Assembly (NCBI RefSeq): GCF_015710575.1
Contig: NZ_CP065373.1
Span: 3,410,001 to 3,474,000, forward strand
Length of the DNA: 64,000 nt
Direction of reading: 5' to 3'
Origin: Mycolicibacterium mengxianglii
Lineage (GTDB): Bacteria > Actinomycetota > Actinomycetes > Mycobacteriales > Mycobacteriaceae
Both the position numbers and the translations under genes were made by a program. The notes under the pieces were generated by a model. It saw only the letters and a program-made list of their open reading frames with translations. It did not search any database and was not told the DNA's origin. This document shows positions 1 through 8,617 of this stretch, one piece after another (position 1 is the first letter of the stretch; each line of letters begins with the position of its first letter).

Positions 1-197
<197 letters not shown>

Positions 198-234
198 TTA
201 TGTTCGCGAGCCGATTTTTGTCACCCACCCCGGC

Positions 235-240
235 TATCAT
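235..240 (+). promoter_or_regulatory. -10 hexamer of a likely leaderless promoter
   Basis: TATCAT fits the mycobacterial SigA -10 pattern TANNNT and ends 6 nt before the ATG at 247, the usual distance to a transcription start. No Shine-Dalgarno sequence precedes that ATG, so the HNH mRNA probably starts at its own start codon. No good -35 is visible at 17 bp. This is inference from spacing. Confidence 0.4.
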
Positions 241-256
241 TCGAACATGTTTTCGA
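241..256 (+). promoter_or_regulatory. LexA (SOS) box overlapping the HNH start codon
   Basis: TCGAACATGTTTTCGA matches the mycobacterial SOS box TCGAAC-N4-GTTCGA at 11 of 12 fixed positions. The ATG of the HNH gene is the centre of the box, and the -10 hexamer abuts it on the left, so bound LexA would block initiation. Members of the M. tuberculosis 13E12 family are known SOS-regulated genes, which supports the call. Confidence 0.65.
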
Positions 257-1665
257 ATCGGGTGTCCGAGGCGGTGGCCATGCTGCTCACCGCGATGGAT
301 GCGCTGGCCGCGGTCTCGAAAACCGAATGGGAGGGATTGCCGCTGGCGGACCGGTTGGCCACGGCCGAGTCGGTGGAGACGGCGCGCCGTCGCGGGTTGG
401 CGGTGGGCACAACCCTGGCTGCGACCCTGGTGGGCGATGACCAGGCCGTGTTGGGTGGTGGGCCGCGCCAGTTGTTGGCCGACTGGTTGCGCATCACCAC
501 CGCCGAAGCCAAGCACCGGTTGGATCATGCCGCCAAGGTGGAGGAGCGCACCACGTTGACCGGTCCGGTGCTGCCACCGGTGTTGGCCGCCACCGCTGCC
601 TCGTGGCACGCCGGACGGCTTGATGAAGAGCATCTGACGGTGATCCTGGACTTCATCAAGGACCTGCCGGCCGACATCGAACCCGCAGAGCGGGACACCG
701 CCGAGGCGTTTCTGGCCCACAAGGCCGCCGAGTTGCGACCCGAACAGCTCAAACAACTGGCGGACAACCTCGCGATCACGCTGAACCCCGACGGGGTCTT
801 CACCGATGCTGACCGGAAGCGCCAGTCCAGCTTCTGCTGGGGACCGCAACGTCGCGACGGGATGAGCAAAGGCACCCTCTGGGCCACCCCGGAGTTGCGG
901 GCCGGCCTGGATGCCCACTTCGCGCACGGCGCCAAACCCGGTATGAACAATCCGGCCGACCAGTCCCCCTGCACCGAGGGCGAACCCGACCCCGAGCTGG
1001 CCGGCAGCGATACCCGCAGCCCGGCGCAACGCCGCCACGACGCTCTGAATGCGTTGGTACGCAGGCAACTCGGTGACCCCGACCTCGGAACCCACCGTGG
1101 ACTGCCGGTCACCATCATCGCCTCGACCACCCTGTCCGAGTTACAGTCCGGCGCCGGGCAGGCGGTCACCGCCGCCGGCACCCTGCTGCCGATCCCCGAT
1201 CTGATCCGGATGGCACAGCACGCCTTTCATTACCTGACGGTGTTCGACGACGTGACGGGCCGGCCATTGTGGTTGGGCCGCACCAAACGGTGTGCGAGCG
1301 CCGACCAGCGGATCGTCCTGCACGCCTTGGATCGAGGCTGCACATTTCCGGGGTGTGACAAGCCGGGCTATCTGTGCGAGGTCCACCACGTCGATGAATG
1401 GGCCGCCGGTGGTCGCACCGATATCGACAAACTCACGTTCGCCTGCGGCGTCCACCACAAGCTGCTCAGCCAAGGGTGGCGGACGCGCAAACTGGGCAAC
1501 GGCGACACCGAATGGCTGCCACCGACTCAACTCGGCCTCACATTCGGGGGCACCGTCAACGCGTTCCACCACCCTGAACGGTTTCTGCCCAAGACACCGG
1601 GAGCCGCCGAAGCACCGGAAGCCGCCGAAGCACCGGGGGCCGACGCCGAGGACGACCCCGACTGA
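247..1665 (+). CDS. DUF222/HNH endonuclease-domain protein (13E12 repeat family)
   Basis: A 472-residue protein with the two parts of the mycobacterial 13E12 repeat family. The N-terminal DUF222 region is helical and Ala/Leu-rich (about residues 1-300). The C-terminal HNH nuclease domain has a CxxxxxxC-type zinc knuckle (CTFPGC), then CEVHHVDEW and a distal CGVHH. The tail is a short acidic Ala/Glu/Pro repeat. The start at 247 is chosen because an upstream in-frame start at 187 would put the SOS box inside the gene, whereas 247 fits a leaderless transcript from the -10 at 235. Such genes are scattered in multiple copies in mycobacteria and vary in location between species, so this one is probably mobile or recently acquired. 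The substrate is unknown; a DNA-damage role is inferred from the LexA box only. Confidence 0.8.
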   Translation: MFSNRVSEAVAMLLTAMDALAAVSKTEWEGLPLADRLATAESVETARRRGLAVGTTLAATLVGDDQAVLGGGPRQLLADWLRITTAEAKHRLDHAAKVEERTTLTGPVLPPVLAATAASWHAGRLDEEHLTVILDFIKDLPADIEPAERDTAEAFLAHKAAELRPEQLKQLADNLAITLNPDGVFTDADRKRQSSFCWGPQRRDGMSKGTLWATPELRAGLDAHFAHGAKPGMNNPADQSPCTEGEPDPELAGSDTRSPAQRRHDALNALVRRQLGDPDLGTHRGLPVTIIASTTLSELQSGAGQAVTAAGTLLPIPDLIRMAQHAFHYLTVFDDVTGRPLWLGRTKRCASADQRIVLHALDRGCTFPGCDKPGYLCEVHHVDEWAAGGRTDIDKLTFACGVHHKLLSQGWRTRKLGNGDTEWLPPTQLGLTFGGTVNAFHHPERFLPKTPGAAEAPEAAEAPGADAEDDPD

Positions 1666-1826
1666 GGTTCCCCGCACGGCGCTTCCCACGCCGCCCCATC
1701 AGGGCCTGGCATCGGTGAGGCGCGCCCCGCGACACGTCACAGCAGTTTAATACCCACGAAATTGCGTAGCCACAGTTCTGCGTCCTACTGGTAGCACCGA
1801 CTCTTGCCAGCCCAGGAGGACCGACA

Positions 1827-4022
1827 ATGACACTCGCCGCCGAACCCCCACCGCTCGCGGGCAAGAAACTCACCATTGTCCGTGGCGCCTGCCCGCACGA
1901 CTGCCCCGACACGTGCGCGATGCTCTACGAGGTCGAGGACGGAAAGCTGGTCAACGTCAAAGGGGACCCTGATCACCCCATGACCAGGGGCGGCCTCTGC
2001 GTGAAGGTGAAGAACTTCCACGAGCACCACTACCAGTCAGACCGCCTGCTGTATCCGATGCGCCGGGTGGGAGCCAAGGGCGCCGGCGAATTCGAACGCA
2101 TCACCTGGGATGAAGCGCTCGCCGAGATCAAGCAGCGCTGGGACGAGATCATCAAAACCTATGGCAGCCAGGCGATCATGCCGCACGCCTACCTCGGCCA
2201 CCAGGGTGTGATCAACGGGCTGACCTCCGGCGACGCCTTCTTCAACCGCCTGGGATCGACGGTGGCCGAGAAGACCTACTGCGAGTCCGGCTCGTCGACC
2301 GCATGGCATATGACCGTCGGCGGCTCAGGCGGCCTCGACGTCGAATCGATGGCGCACTCGAAGTACATCATCGTCTGGGGCATGAACATGACCAGCACCA
2401 ATCTGCACGGCTGGCCGTTCCTGCTGGAGGCACGGAAACGCAACGGCGCCAAGATCGTTGTCATCGATCCCGTACGCAACCGCACCGCCCGCCAGGCCGA
2501 CTGGCACATTCCGATCCGTCCGGGAACCGACGGTGCCCTGGCGCTGGGGATGATGCACGAGATCATCGCGCAGGGGCTGGTGGACACCGACTATGTGGAG
2601 AAGTACACCGTCGGCTACGACGAACTCGCCGCCCGCGCGGCAGCCTTCCCGCCCGAACGAGTCGAAGAGATCACCGGCGTCCCGGCCGACGATGTCCGCA
2701 CCTTGGCCCGCGAGTACGCCACCAGCCAGCCCGCAGCGATCCGCCAGGGTGTCGCCCTGGAGCGCAATCGTGGTGGTGGACAAGCCATTCGCGCCATCAC
2801 CTGTCTGCCCGCCCTGGTCGGGGCGTGGCGGCACGTGGGTGGCGGCACGATGGAGATGCCGATCTGGGAATTCCCCACTCGCTTCGACAAGATCTGTATG
2901 CCGCAGTGGATCCCCGAAGGCACCCGGGTGGTCAATGAACTCGACCTGGGCAAGGCCTTGACGGGCGAGATGGAACTGGACCCGCCGATCAAGTCGCTGT
3001 TCGTGTACAACTCGAACCCGGTTTCGCAAGCCCCCGCCCAGCAGAAGCTGATGAGCGGGCTGATGCGCGACGACCTGTTCACCGTCGTCAGCGAGCATTT
3101 CATCACCGACACCGCAAAGTTCGCCGACATCGTGCTGCCGGCGACGATGCAGGCTGAACAGCTCGACATCATGGTCACCTGGGGCCATCTGTACATCACG
3201 CTCAACCAGCCGGCCATCGCGCCGCCGGGTGAATGCGTTCCCAACGTCGAGCTGTTCCGCCGCCTGGCCAAGACGATGGGCTTCACCGACGACTACTGGA
3301 ACCGCACCGACCGCGAGATGCTGATCGATTTCCACGACTGGGACGCCCCCGCCCTGCACGGCATCACCTACGAAAAGCTCGAGGAAGTGGGCTGGATGCG
3401 ACTCAACGTGGGCACCCCCGACACCAGGGCGCCGCATGCCGAGGGCAACTTCCCCACCCCCTCGGGTAAGTGCGAGTTCCGCTCCAGCCTCGCCGAGGGC
3501 GGCAACTTCGTCGTGCCGGTGTGGCGCTCGATGTACGAGGACAAGCAACCCGGCGGTTATCTGGACCCCGTGCCTGATTACGTACCGCCGTTCGAATCCC
3601 GTCAGTCCAATCCGGTACTGGCCGAACGGTTCCCGCTGAGCATCATCACGCCCAAACCGCACGCATTCCTCAACAGCCAGTACGGTAATGCACCGGACAA
3701 GCAGGCTGCCCAAGGCGAGCTGCGGGTGTTCATCCACCCTGTCGACGCTGCCGAACGCGAGATTCTCGACGGCGATCTGGTCCGGGTGTTCAACGACCGT
3801 GGAGCCTTCGAGGCTCCGGCAGTGCTCGACGCCGGTCTGATCACCGGGCTGGTGATGTCCAATGTCGGTTATTGGCAGGACAAGACGAACACCACCGTCA
3901 ACGCCATCACCTCCGATCGGCACTGCGAGTTCGGCAACGCCGGGGTGTACGGCGACAACCTGGTGGAGGTCGAGAAGGTGTCGGAGGTCGCCAAGGTGGT
4001 CGAAGCCGCGATCGCGGTCTGA
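1827..4022 (+). CDS. Molybdopterin-dependent oxidoreductase (bis-MGD, 4Fe-4S)
   Basis: A 731-residue catalytic subunit of the DMSO-reductase superfamily. The N-terminal Fe4S4 domain has C-P-H-D-C-P-D-T-C (about residues 29-37) and the fourth Cys in GGLC about 30 residues later. This is followed by the molybdopterin-binding core and a C-terminal dinucleotide-binding domain (from about residue 610, ending near the conserved NVGYWQDK and CEFGNAG). No Tat signal is present, so it is likely cytoplasmic. A strong AGGAGGA at 1814-1820 places the ATG at 1827. It stands alone: no electron-transfer subunit or chaperone gene is adjacent. The substrate cannot be told from sequence; homologues in mycobacteria are usually labelled only as anaerobic-type dehydrogenases. 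It is absent from this position in M. tuberculosis. Confidence 0.85.
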   Translation: MTLAAEPPPLAGKKLTIVRGACPHDCPDTCAMLYEVEDGKLVNVKGDPDHPMTRGGLCVKVKNFHEHHYQSDRLLYPMRRVGAKGAGEFERITWDEALAEIKQRWDEIIKTYGSQAIMPHAYLGHQGVINGLTSGDAFFNRLGSTVAEKTYCESGSSTAWHMTVGGSGGLDVESMAHSKYIIVWGMNMTSTNLHGWPFLLEARKRNGAKIVVIDPVRNRTARQADWHIPIRPGTDGALALGMMHEIIAQGLVDTDYVEKYTVGYDELAARAAAFPPERVEEITGVPADDVRTLAREYATSQPAAIRQGVALERNRGGGQAIRAITCLPALVGAWRHVGGGTMEMPIWEFPTRFDKICMPQWIPEGTRVVNELDLGKALTGEMELDPPIKSLFVYNSNPVSQAPAQQKLMSGLMRDDLFTVVSEHFITDTAKFADIVLPATMQAEQLDIMVTWGHLYITLNQPAIAPPGECVPNVELFRRLAKTMGFTDDYWNRTDREMLIDFHDWDAPALHGITYEKLEEVGWMRLNVGTPDTRAPHAEGNFPTPSGKCEFRSSLAEGGNFVVPVWRSMYEDKQPGGYLDPVPDYVPPFESRQSNPVLAERFPLSIITPKPHAFLNSQYGNAPDKQAAQGELRVFIHPVDAAEREILDGDLVRVFNDRGAFEAPAVLDAGLITGLVMSNVGYWQDKTNTTVNAITSDRHCEFGNAGVYGDNLVEVEKVSEVAKVVEAAIAV

Positions 4023-4033
4023 GTCCGCCGACC

Positions 4034-4549
4034 TCAGAGGGGCGCCGCGCCGCGGAGGTGCTCGAAGATCAACGAGGTCTGGGTGCCCGCGACATCGGCA
4101 TCGGAGTTCAGGTTCTCCACGACGAACGAGCGCAGGTCGTCGGTGTCGCGGGCGGCGACGTGCAGGATGAAATCGTCCGCCCCGGCGAGGAAGTAGACAT
4201 CCATCACCTGGGGTTTGCAACGCATGTGTTCGATGAATTTGCGGATCTTGCCGCGGGCGTTGGACTGCAGACTCACCGAGATCATCGCCTGTAGTGAAAG
4301 GCCGATCGCCGTGGGATCGATATCGGTGAAGAACCCGCGGATCACCCCCAGGTCCTGCAGTCGACGCACCCGACCATGGCAGGTGGATGCGGCGATGCCG
4401 ACCGCCTCGGCCAGTGCGCTGTTGGAGATTCGTGCGTCGGCGTGCAGCGTGGCCAGAATCCGCCGGTCGACGTCGTCGAGTTCAGCTGCCCGAACATCCT
4501 TCGGCGGAGAACCGCGGCGCGCCGCCATTGTCGGCAATTCTTCTGACAC
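4034..4549 (-). CDS. aldR: Lrp/AsnC-family regulator of alanine dehydrogenase
   Basis: A 171-residue protein with an unstructured N-terminal 25 residues, a winged helix-turn-helix (LDDVDRRILATL, then NSALAEAVGIAASTCHGRVRRL) and a C-terminal RAM ligand-binding domain (VMDVYFLAGADDFILHV). It is divergent from ald with a 99-bp shared control region, the same arrangement as Rv2779c/Rv2780 in M. tuberculosis. There AldR represses ald and is released by amino acids such as alanine. Orthology is inferred from synteny plus sequence. It runs tail to tail with the molybdopterin oxidoreductase (11-bp gap). Confidence 0.88.
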   Translation of the reverse strand: MSEELPTMAARRGSPPKDVRAAELDDVDRRILATLHADARISNSALAEAVGIAASTCHGRVRRLQDLGVIRGFFTDIDPTAIGLSLQAMISVSLQSNARGKIRKFIEHMRCKPQVMDVYFLAGADDFILHVAARDTDDLRSFVVENLNSDADVAGTQTSLIFEHLRGAAPL

Positions 4550-4648
4550 GGCCTCAGGCTACCGAATCATCATCATGATCATTGCCTTCCATTCGATGTT
4601 TCTTCACACTTATTGAGAAGTCCACCAGTTCCCACCCCAGGAGAGATC
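4550..4648. promoter_or_regulatory. aldR-ald divergent control region
   Basis: An AT-rich stretch by the standards of this genome, between divergent starts. It contains CATCATCATGATCATTG around a perfect 8-bp palindrome ATGATCAT (4575-4582) near the aldR side, and the ald Shine-Dalgarno CAGGAGAG (4638-4645). Lrp-type proteins bind such degenerate AT-rich palindromes. The exact AldR sites cannot be fixed by eye. Confidence 0.45.
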
Positions 4649-5773
4649 ATGCGAGTCGGCATCCCGACCGAGATCAAGAACAACGAATTTCGCGTCGCCA
4701 TCACCCCGGCGGGAGTGGCCGAACTGGCACGGCGTGGCCATGACGTCGCAGTCCAGGCAGGCGCCGGTGCGGGGTCAGCGATCTCCGACAACGACTTCAA
4801 GGCCGCAGGCGCCGAAATCGTCGCAAGCGCCGAGCAGGTGTGGGCCGAGGCCGATCTGCTGCTGAAGGTCAAAGAGCCCATCGAGTCCGAGTACGCCAAG
4901 ATGCGCAAGGGGCAGACCCTCTTCACCTACCTGCACCTGGCGGCGTCCAAGCCGTGCACGGACGCGCTGATCGCCTCCGGCACCACGTCGATTGCTTACG
5001 AGACCGTGCAGACAGCCAACCAGGACGGGTCGGTCGCGCTGCCACTGTTGGCTCCGATGAGTGAAGTCGCCGGCCGACTCTCGGCCCAGGTCGGTGCGTA
5101 TCACCTGATGCGCACTCAGGGCGGCCGCGGCGTCCTCATGGGCGGCGTGCCCGGGGTGGCACCGGCGAACGTCGTGGTGATCGGCGGCGGCATGGCCGGC
5201 TACAACGCTGCGCGGGTGGCCAAAGGAATGGGCGCGCGGGTCACCGTCTTCGATGTCAACATCAATACCCTGCGCAAGATCGACGCCGATTTCGGCGGCA
5301 CCGTCGAGACGCGGTACTCGTCGTCGCTGGACCTCGAAGCGGCGGTCAAGGAAGCCGATCTGGTGATCGGCGCCGTACTGATCCCCGGTGCGAAAGCGCC
5401 CAAACTGGTGACGAATTCGACTGTCGCGGGCATGAAGTCGGGCGCAGTCCTGGTCGACATCGCGATCGACCAAGGCGGTTGCTTCGAGGATTCCCGACCC
5501 ACCACCCACGACGACCCGACGTTCCCCGTGCACGACACGGTGTTCTACTGCGTCGCCAACATGCCGGGTTCGGTGCCCCGCACCTCCACCTTCGCGCTGA
5601 CCAACTCGACGATGCCCTATGTGCTCAAGCTGGCCGACCTGGGCTGGCGCGCCGCATGCCAGACTGATGCGGCGCAGGCCAAGGGGTTGTCCACGCACGA
5701 AGGCGCGCTGCTGTCCGAGCAGGTGGCCACCGACCTCGGGATGCCGTTCACCGATCCCGCCGCGGTGCTGTAG
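4649..5773 (+). CDS. ald: L-alanine dehydrogenase
   Basis: A 374-residue NAD-dependent enzyme interconverting L-alanine and pyruvate plus ammonia; it also reduces glyoxylate to glycine in mycobacteria. Seen: the N-terminal [20 protein letters not shown] signature, the catalytic Lys/His region ([15 protein letters not shown]), the Rossmann motif [10 protein letters not shown], and the C-terminal [12 protein letters not shown]. An in-frame TTG at 4613 would add 12 residues, but the ATG at 4649 has CAGGAGAG just upstream and gives the family N-terminus. Control by the divergent AldR is expected. Confidence 0.95.
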   Translation: MRVGIPTEIKNNEFRVAITPAGVAELARRGHDVAVQAGAGAGSAISDNDFKAAGAEIVASAEQVWAEADLLLKVKEPIESEYAKMRKGQTLFTYLHLAASKPCTDALIASGTTSIAYETVQTANQDGSVALPLLAPMSEVAGRLSAQVGAYHLMRTQGGRGVLMGGVPGVAPANVVVIGGGMAGYNAARVAKGMGARVTVFDVNINTLRKIDADFGGTVETRYSSSLDLEAAVKEADLVIGAVLIPGAKAPKLVTNSTVAGMKSGAVLVDIAIDQGGCFEDSRPTTHDDPTFPVHDTVFYCVANMPGSVPRTSTFALTNSTMPYVLKLADLGWRAACQTDAAQAKGLSTHEGALLSEQVATDLGMPFTDPAAVL

Positions 5774-5802
5774 CGGCCCGCCGGTCGCACCCCCACACAG
5801 GT

Positions 5803-5816
5803 TTGACACGTGTCAA
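5803..5816. promoter_or_regulatory. Perfect 14-bp palindrome, likely operator
   Basis: TTGACACGTGTCAA is an exact palindrome lying 14 bp before the start of the DUF4334 gene. Its TTGACA half is also a perfect -35 hexamer, but no matching -10 fits before the start. The form is that of a TetR-family operator. No regulator gene is adjacent, so the binder is unknown. Confidence 0.45.
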
Positions 5817-5830
5817 GTAAGGTGGCAAGC

Positions 5831-6385
5831 ATGCTCCTCAGCGATGTTCTTCCCAGCGCGCCCACCACCACAGCTGATGCATTGGCACTGTTCGATGCCG
5901 CACCCGCTGTAGCCGCGGAGTCCATGATCGGCACCTGGCGCGGCGCCGAGATGCCGACGCAGCATCCGCTCGACGGTTTCCTCGCTGCCAGTGGCTGGTG
6001 GGGCAAACAGTTCATCGACGCCGAAAAGGTGCATCCGTTGCTGTTCCCCGCCGGCAATGGCACCAGCCTGTGGGCGCTCAACCCGATTCTGGCGTTCAGC
6101 GGGCTCGGTGTCGCTGCAAAACTTCCGCGCGCGACAAAACTCCCGTTGGGTAAACCGATCGCCGCCCTGCGCCCGGCACTGCAGACGCATGCCCCCAAAG
6201 CCCGGTTGCGTACCACTCGTTATCGCGGAACCGACACCGCCACCATGATCTACGACCAGTTGCCCATCAACGATGTCTTCCGCAGACTCTCCGACGATGC
6301 CGTGATCGGTGCAATGGACCTGCGCGGGTCGTCGCGGCCGTACTTCTTCGTACTCCGCCGCGACGACTCGCTTCCGGTGGTTTAG
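5831..6385 (+). CDS. DUF4334/GXWXG-domain protein
   Basis: A 184-residue protein of unknown function. The first half carries the GXWXG motif (IGTWRG) within a GXWXG domain, followed by WWGKQFIDAEKVHPLLF. The second half is a DUF4334 domain containing MIYDQLPINDVFRR and ending in a beta-rich YFFVLRR. Proteins of this type are common in mycobacteria and rhodococci. The start at 5831 is preferred over 5810 because AAGGTGG lies about 6 nt upstream; the 5810 start would lie inside the palindrome. It ends exactly where the convergent beta-lactamase ends (no gap). There is no signal peptide. Confidence 0.75.
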   Translation: MLLSDVLPSAPTTTADALALFDAAPAVAAESMIGTWRGAEMPTQHPLDGFLAASGWWGKQFIDAEKVHPLLFPAGNGTSLWALNPILAFSGLGVAAKLPRATKLPLGKPIAALRPALQTHAPKARLRTTRYRGTDTATMIYDQLPINDVFRRLSDDAVIGAMDLRGSSRPYFFVLRRDDSLPVV

Positions 6386-7279
6386 CTACCCCTGGGCCGA
6401 CAGGGCCGGCATCACCAGGCCGGCGATCTCGGCCATGATCGGACGGAATCCTTCGGCGTCTGGGTCGTCGCCTGCCGACCGGATCATCACCGACAGCACG
6501 ATGTTCCGGCCGTCAGGACCAAAGCCCACGCCGACGTCATTGGTGCTGCCGTAGTCGCCACTGCCGGTCTTGTCGGCCAGAACCCAGCCGGGGGGCAGCC
6601 CGGGCCGCAAGCTCGACGTGGCGTTGGCAGTCATCCAGTCGACGAGCTGCGTGCGGCCGGCGTCACCCAACACCGCCCCGGTCAGCACGTCACGGTAGCC
6701 GTTGCCGAGCGCCGCCGGTGTGCTGGTGTCCCGAAGGTCCCCAGGCACTGCCGAATTCAGTTCGGTCTCCCACCGGTCGAGCCGAGTCTCGTTGTCGCCG
6801 ATACTGCGTGCGAAATCAGTGACAGCTTGAGGTCCGCCGATCGCACGCAGCAGGTAGTTCGCGGCAGCATTGTCGCTGCGCTGCAATGCCGCAGCGCACA
6901 GCTCCGCCACTGTGATGGTCTGCCCGACCCGCGTTTCGGTAATCGGCGAATTCGGCAGCAGGTCAGCGGCATTCACGACGACGGTGTCGGTCAAAGCCAG
7001 CTCACCCCGTTCAGCCTTCTGGAGTATCCGCCCGGCGGCGTAGGTCTTGAAGCTCGAGCACATGGCGAATCGCTCGGTGTCGCGGTGGGTGACGGTGCGG
7101 CCCGACTGCAGGTCGACAGCGAAGACGCCGATGACCGCGCCGTGTTGTCGCTCGAGTTCGGCCAGGCGCTGGTCCACCGGGGTGCCAGGTTGGGCGTGGG
7201 CGATGGGGCCACCGACTGAAGCGAGCGCGGTGAAGGCAAGGCCGGCGGTCAGTAGTTCTCGACGGGAAAGTGTGACCAT
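6386..7279 (-). CDS. bla: Class A beta-lactamase, Tat-exported
   Basis: A 297-residue serine beta-lactamase with all class A landmarks: S75-S-F-K78 (SxxK), S135-D-N (SDN), E171-T-E-L-N (Omega-loop ExxLN) and K237-T-G. The N-terminus MVTLSRRELLTAGLAF is a twin-arginine signal with Ala-rich cleavage region before GTPVDQ, so it should be exported folded to the periplasm, as for mycobacterial BlaC/BlaS-type enzymes. It lies 9 bp downstream of pepR on the same strand and so probably shares the pnp-pepR transcript. M. tuberculosis blaC is elsewhere in the genome, so this is a different placement. Active-site residues are intact. Confidence 0.92.
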   Translation of the reverse strand: MVTLSRRELLTAGLAFTALASVGGPIAHAQPGTPVDQRLAELERQHGAVIGVFAVDLQSGRTVTHRDTERFAMCSSFKTYAAGRILQKAERGELALTDTVVVNAADLLPNSPITETRVGQTITVAELCAAALQRSDNAAANYLLRAIGGPQAVTDFARSIGDNETRLDRWETELNSAVPGDLRDTSTPAALGNGYRDVLTGAVLGDAGRTQLVDWMTANATSSLRPGLPPGWVLADKTGSGDYGSTNDVGVGFGPDGRNIVLSVMIRSAGDDPDAEGFRPIMAEIAGLVMPALSAQG

Positions 7280-7288
7280 AGCCCCACC

Positions 7289-8617
7289 CTAGACCGCCAG
7301 CCTCCGAAGCCGTTGCGGTAGTGAACGTTTGGTGGCGTTCTGCCCCAGGACCGCGCCGCCGAACTGCCTGGTCAGCAGGTTGCGGGCGACGGCATTGACC
7401 TCTTCCAACGTGACCGCATCGATCTGCTCCAGCGTGTGCGACAGGCTGCGGTGCTGACCGTAGTTGAGCTCACTGCGCCCGATCCGATGCATCCGCGAGG
7501 CCGAATCCTCGAGACCCAACACCATTCCGCCGCGCAAGGAACCCTTGGCGATCCGGCACTCGTTCTCGGTGATGCCGTCACGGGCCACCGCATCAAGCAC
7601 ATCGGTGGTCACGGTGATCACGTCGTCGAATCGTTCCGGCAGACAGGCGGCGTACACCGACAGCGCTCCGGTATCGGAGAACGTGTCCACCGACGAATAC
7701 ACCGAGTAGGCCAACCCGCGGGCTTCCCGGATCTGTTGAAACAGCCGCGAACTCAAGCCACCACCCAGGGCGGTGTTCAACACGGTGAGCGCCCACCGGT
7801 GCTCCCAGTGCCGACCCGGCGCACGTACGCCCAGTAGCAGGTGCGTCTGTTCGGCATCGCGCTGCACCACCTGCAGCACGGGTCGCCCACCGACGCGGCC
7901 CGTGCCCTTACGTGGCTGCTGCGGATCTTTGCCCTTTTTCAACCGGCGACCGAAATGCTCACGCACCAGCGCCACCACTTCGTCGTGGTCGATATTGCCG
8001 GCCACCGCGACGACCATCCGCTCGGGTGTGTATCGACGCAGATGAAACGAGTGCAGCTGAGCGCGGGTCATCGACGAGATCGAGTCCACGCTCCCGATCA
8101 CCGGCCGCCCGACCGGATGGTCCCCGAACATCGCGGAGAGGAACACCTCACCGAGAGCGTCTTCGGGATCGTCGTCGTGCATGGCGATCTCTTCGAGCAC
8201 CACATCACGCTCAATCTCGACGTCCTCGACGGCGCACCGCCCGTTGAGCACCACGTCGGCCACCAGATCGACGGCGAGCGCCAGATCGTTGTCCAGCACG
8301 TGCGCGTAGTAGCAGGTGTGCTCCTTGGCGGTGAACGCGTTGAGCTCGCCGCCGACCGCGTCGACGGCCTGGGCGATCTCCACCGCCGAGCGCGTCGGCG
8401 TCGACTTGAACAGCAGGTGTTCCAAGAAGTGGGCAGCACCGGCCACCGTCGGCCCCTCGTCACGGGAACCGACGCCGACCCATACCCCCACCGACGCCGA
8501 GCGCACCGACGGCACGAACTCGGTGACCACCCGAAGTCCCCCCGGCAGCGTGGTACGCCGCACGTGGGAGACGTCGGGGGCCGAGTCCGAGACCCTAGGC
8601 GCCGGTGGTCGCAGCAT
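7289..8617 (-). CDS. pepR: M16-family zinc metalloprotease
   Basis: A 442-residue pitrilysin/M16 protease, ortholog of Rv2782c. Seen: the inverted zinc motif H63-F-L-E-H67, the third ligand Glu in the [14 protein letters not shown] region, and a C-terminal non-catalytic M16 domain with the R/Y-type GLAYSVYS segment. The first in-frame ATG after the homologous N-terminus is at 8617, so the gene overlaps the last 23 nt of pnp. The open frame continues to 8860, but that part is simply antiphase to pnp. Cytoplasmic peptidase; natural substrate unsettled. Confidence 0.9.
   Translation of the reverse strand: MLRPPAPRVSDSAPDVSHVRRTTLPGGLRVVTEFVPSVRSASVGVWVGVGSRDEGPTVAGAAHFLEHLLFKSTPTRSAVEIAQAVDAVGGELNAFTAKEHTCYYAHVLDNDLALAVDLVADVVLNGRCAVEDVEIERDVVLEEIAMHDDDPEDALGEVFLSAMFGDHPVGRPVIGSVDSISSMTRAQLHSFHLRRYTPERMVVAVAGNIDHDEVVALVREHFGRRLKKGKDPQQPRKGTGRVGGRPVLQVVQRDAEQTHLLLGVRAPGRHWEHRWALTVLNTALGGGLSSRLFQQIREARGLAYSVYSSVDTFSDTGALSVYAACLPERFDDVITVTTDVLDAVARDGITENECRIAKGSLRGGMVLGLEDSASRMHRIGRSELNYGQHRSLSHTLEQIDAVTLEEVNAVARNLLTRQFGGAVLGQNATKRSLPQRLRRLAV

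Noticed and set aside
2325..4220. A 631-codon minus-strand open frame opposite the molybdopterin oxidoreductase
   Set aside because: The plus-strand gene has a complete set of family motifs and a strong ribosome site. The antisense frame has no domain, and its Arg/His-rich composition is typical of shadow translation.
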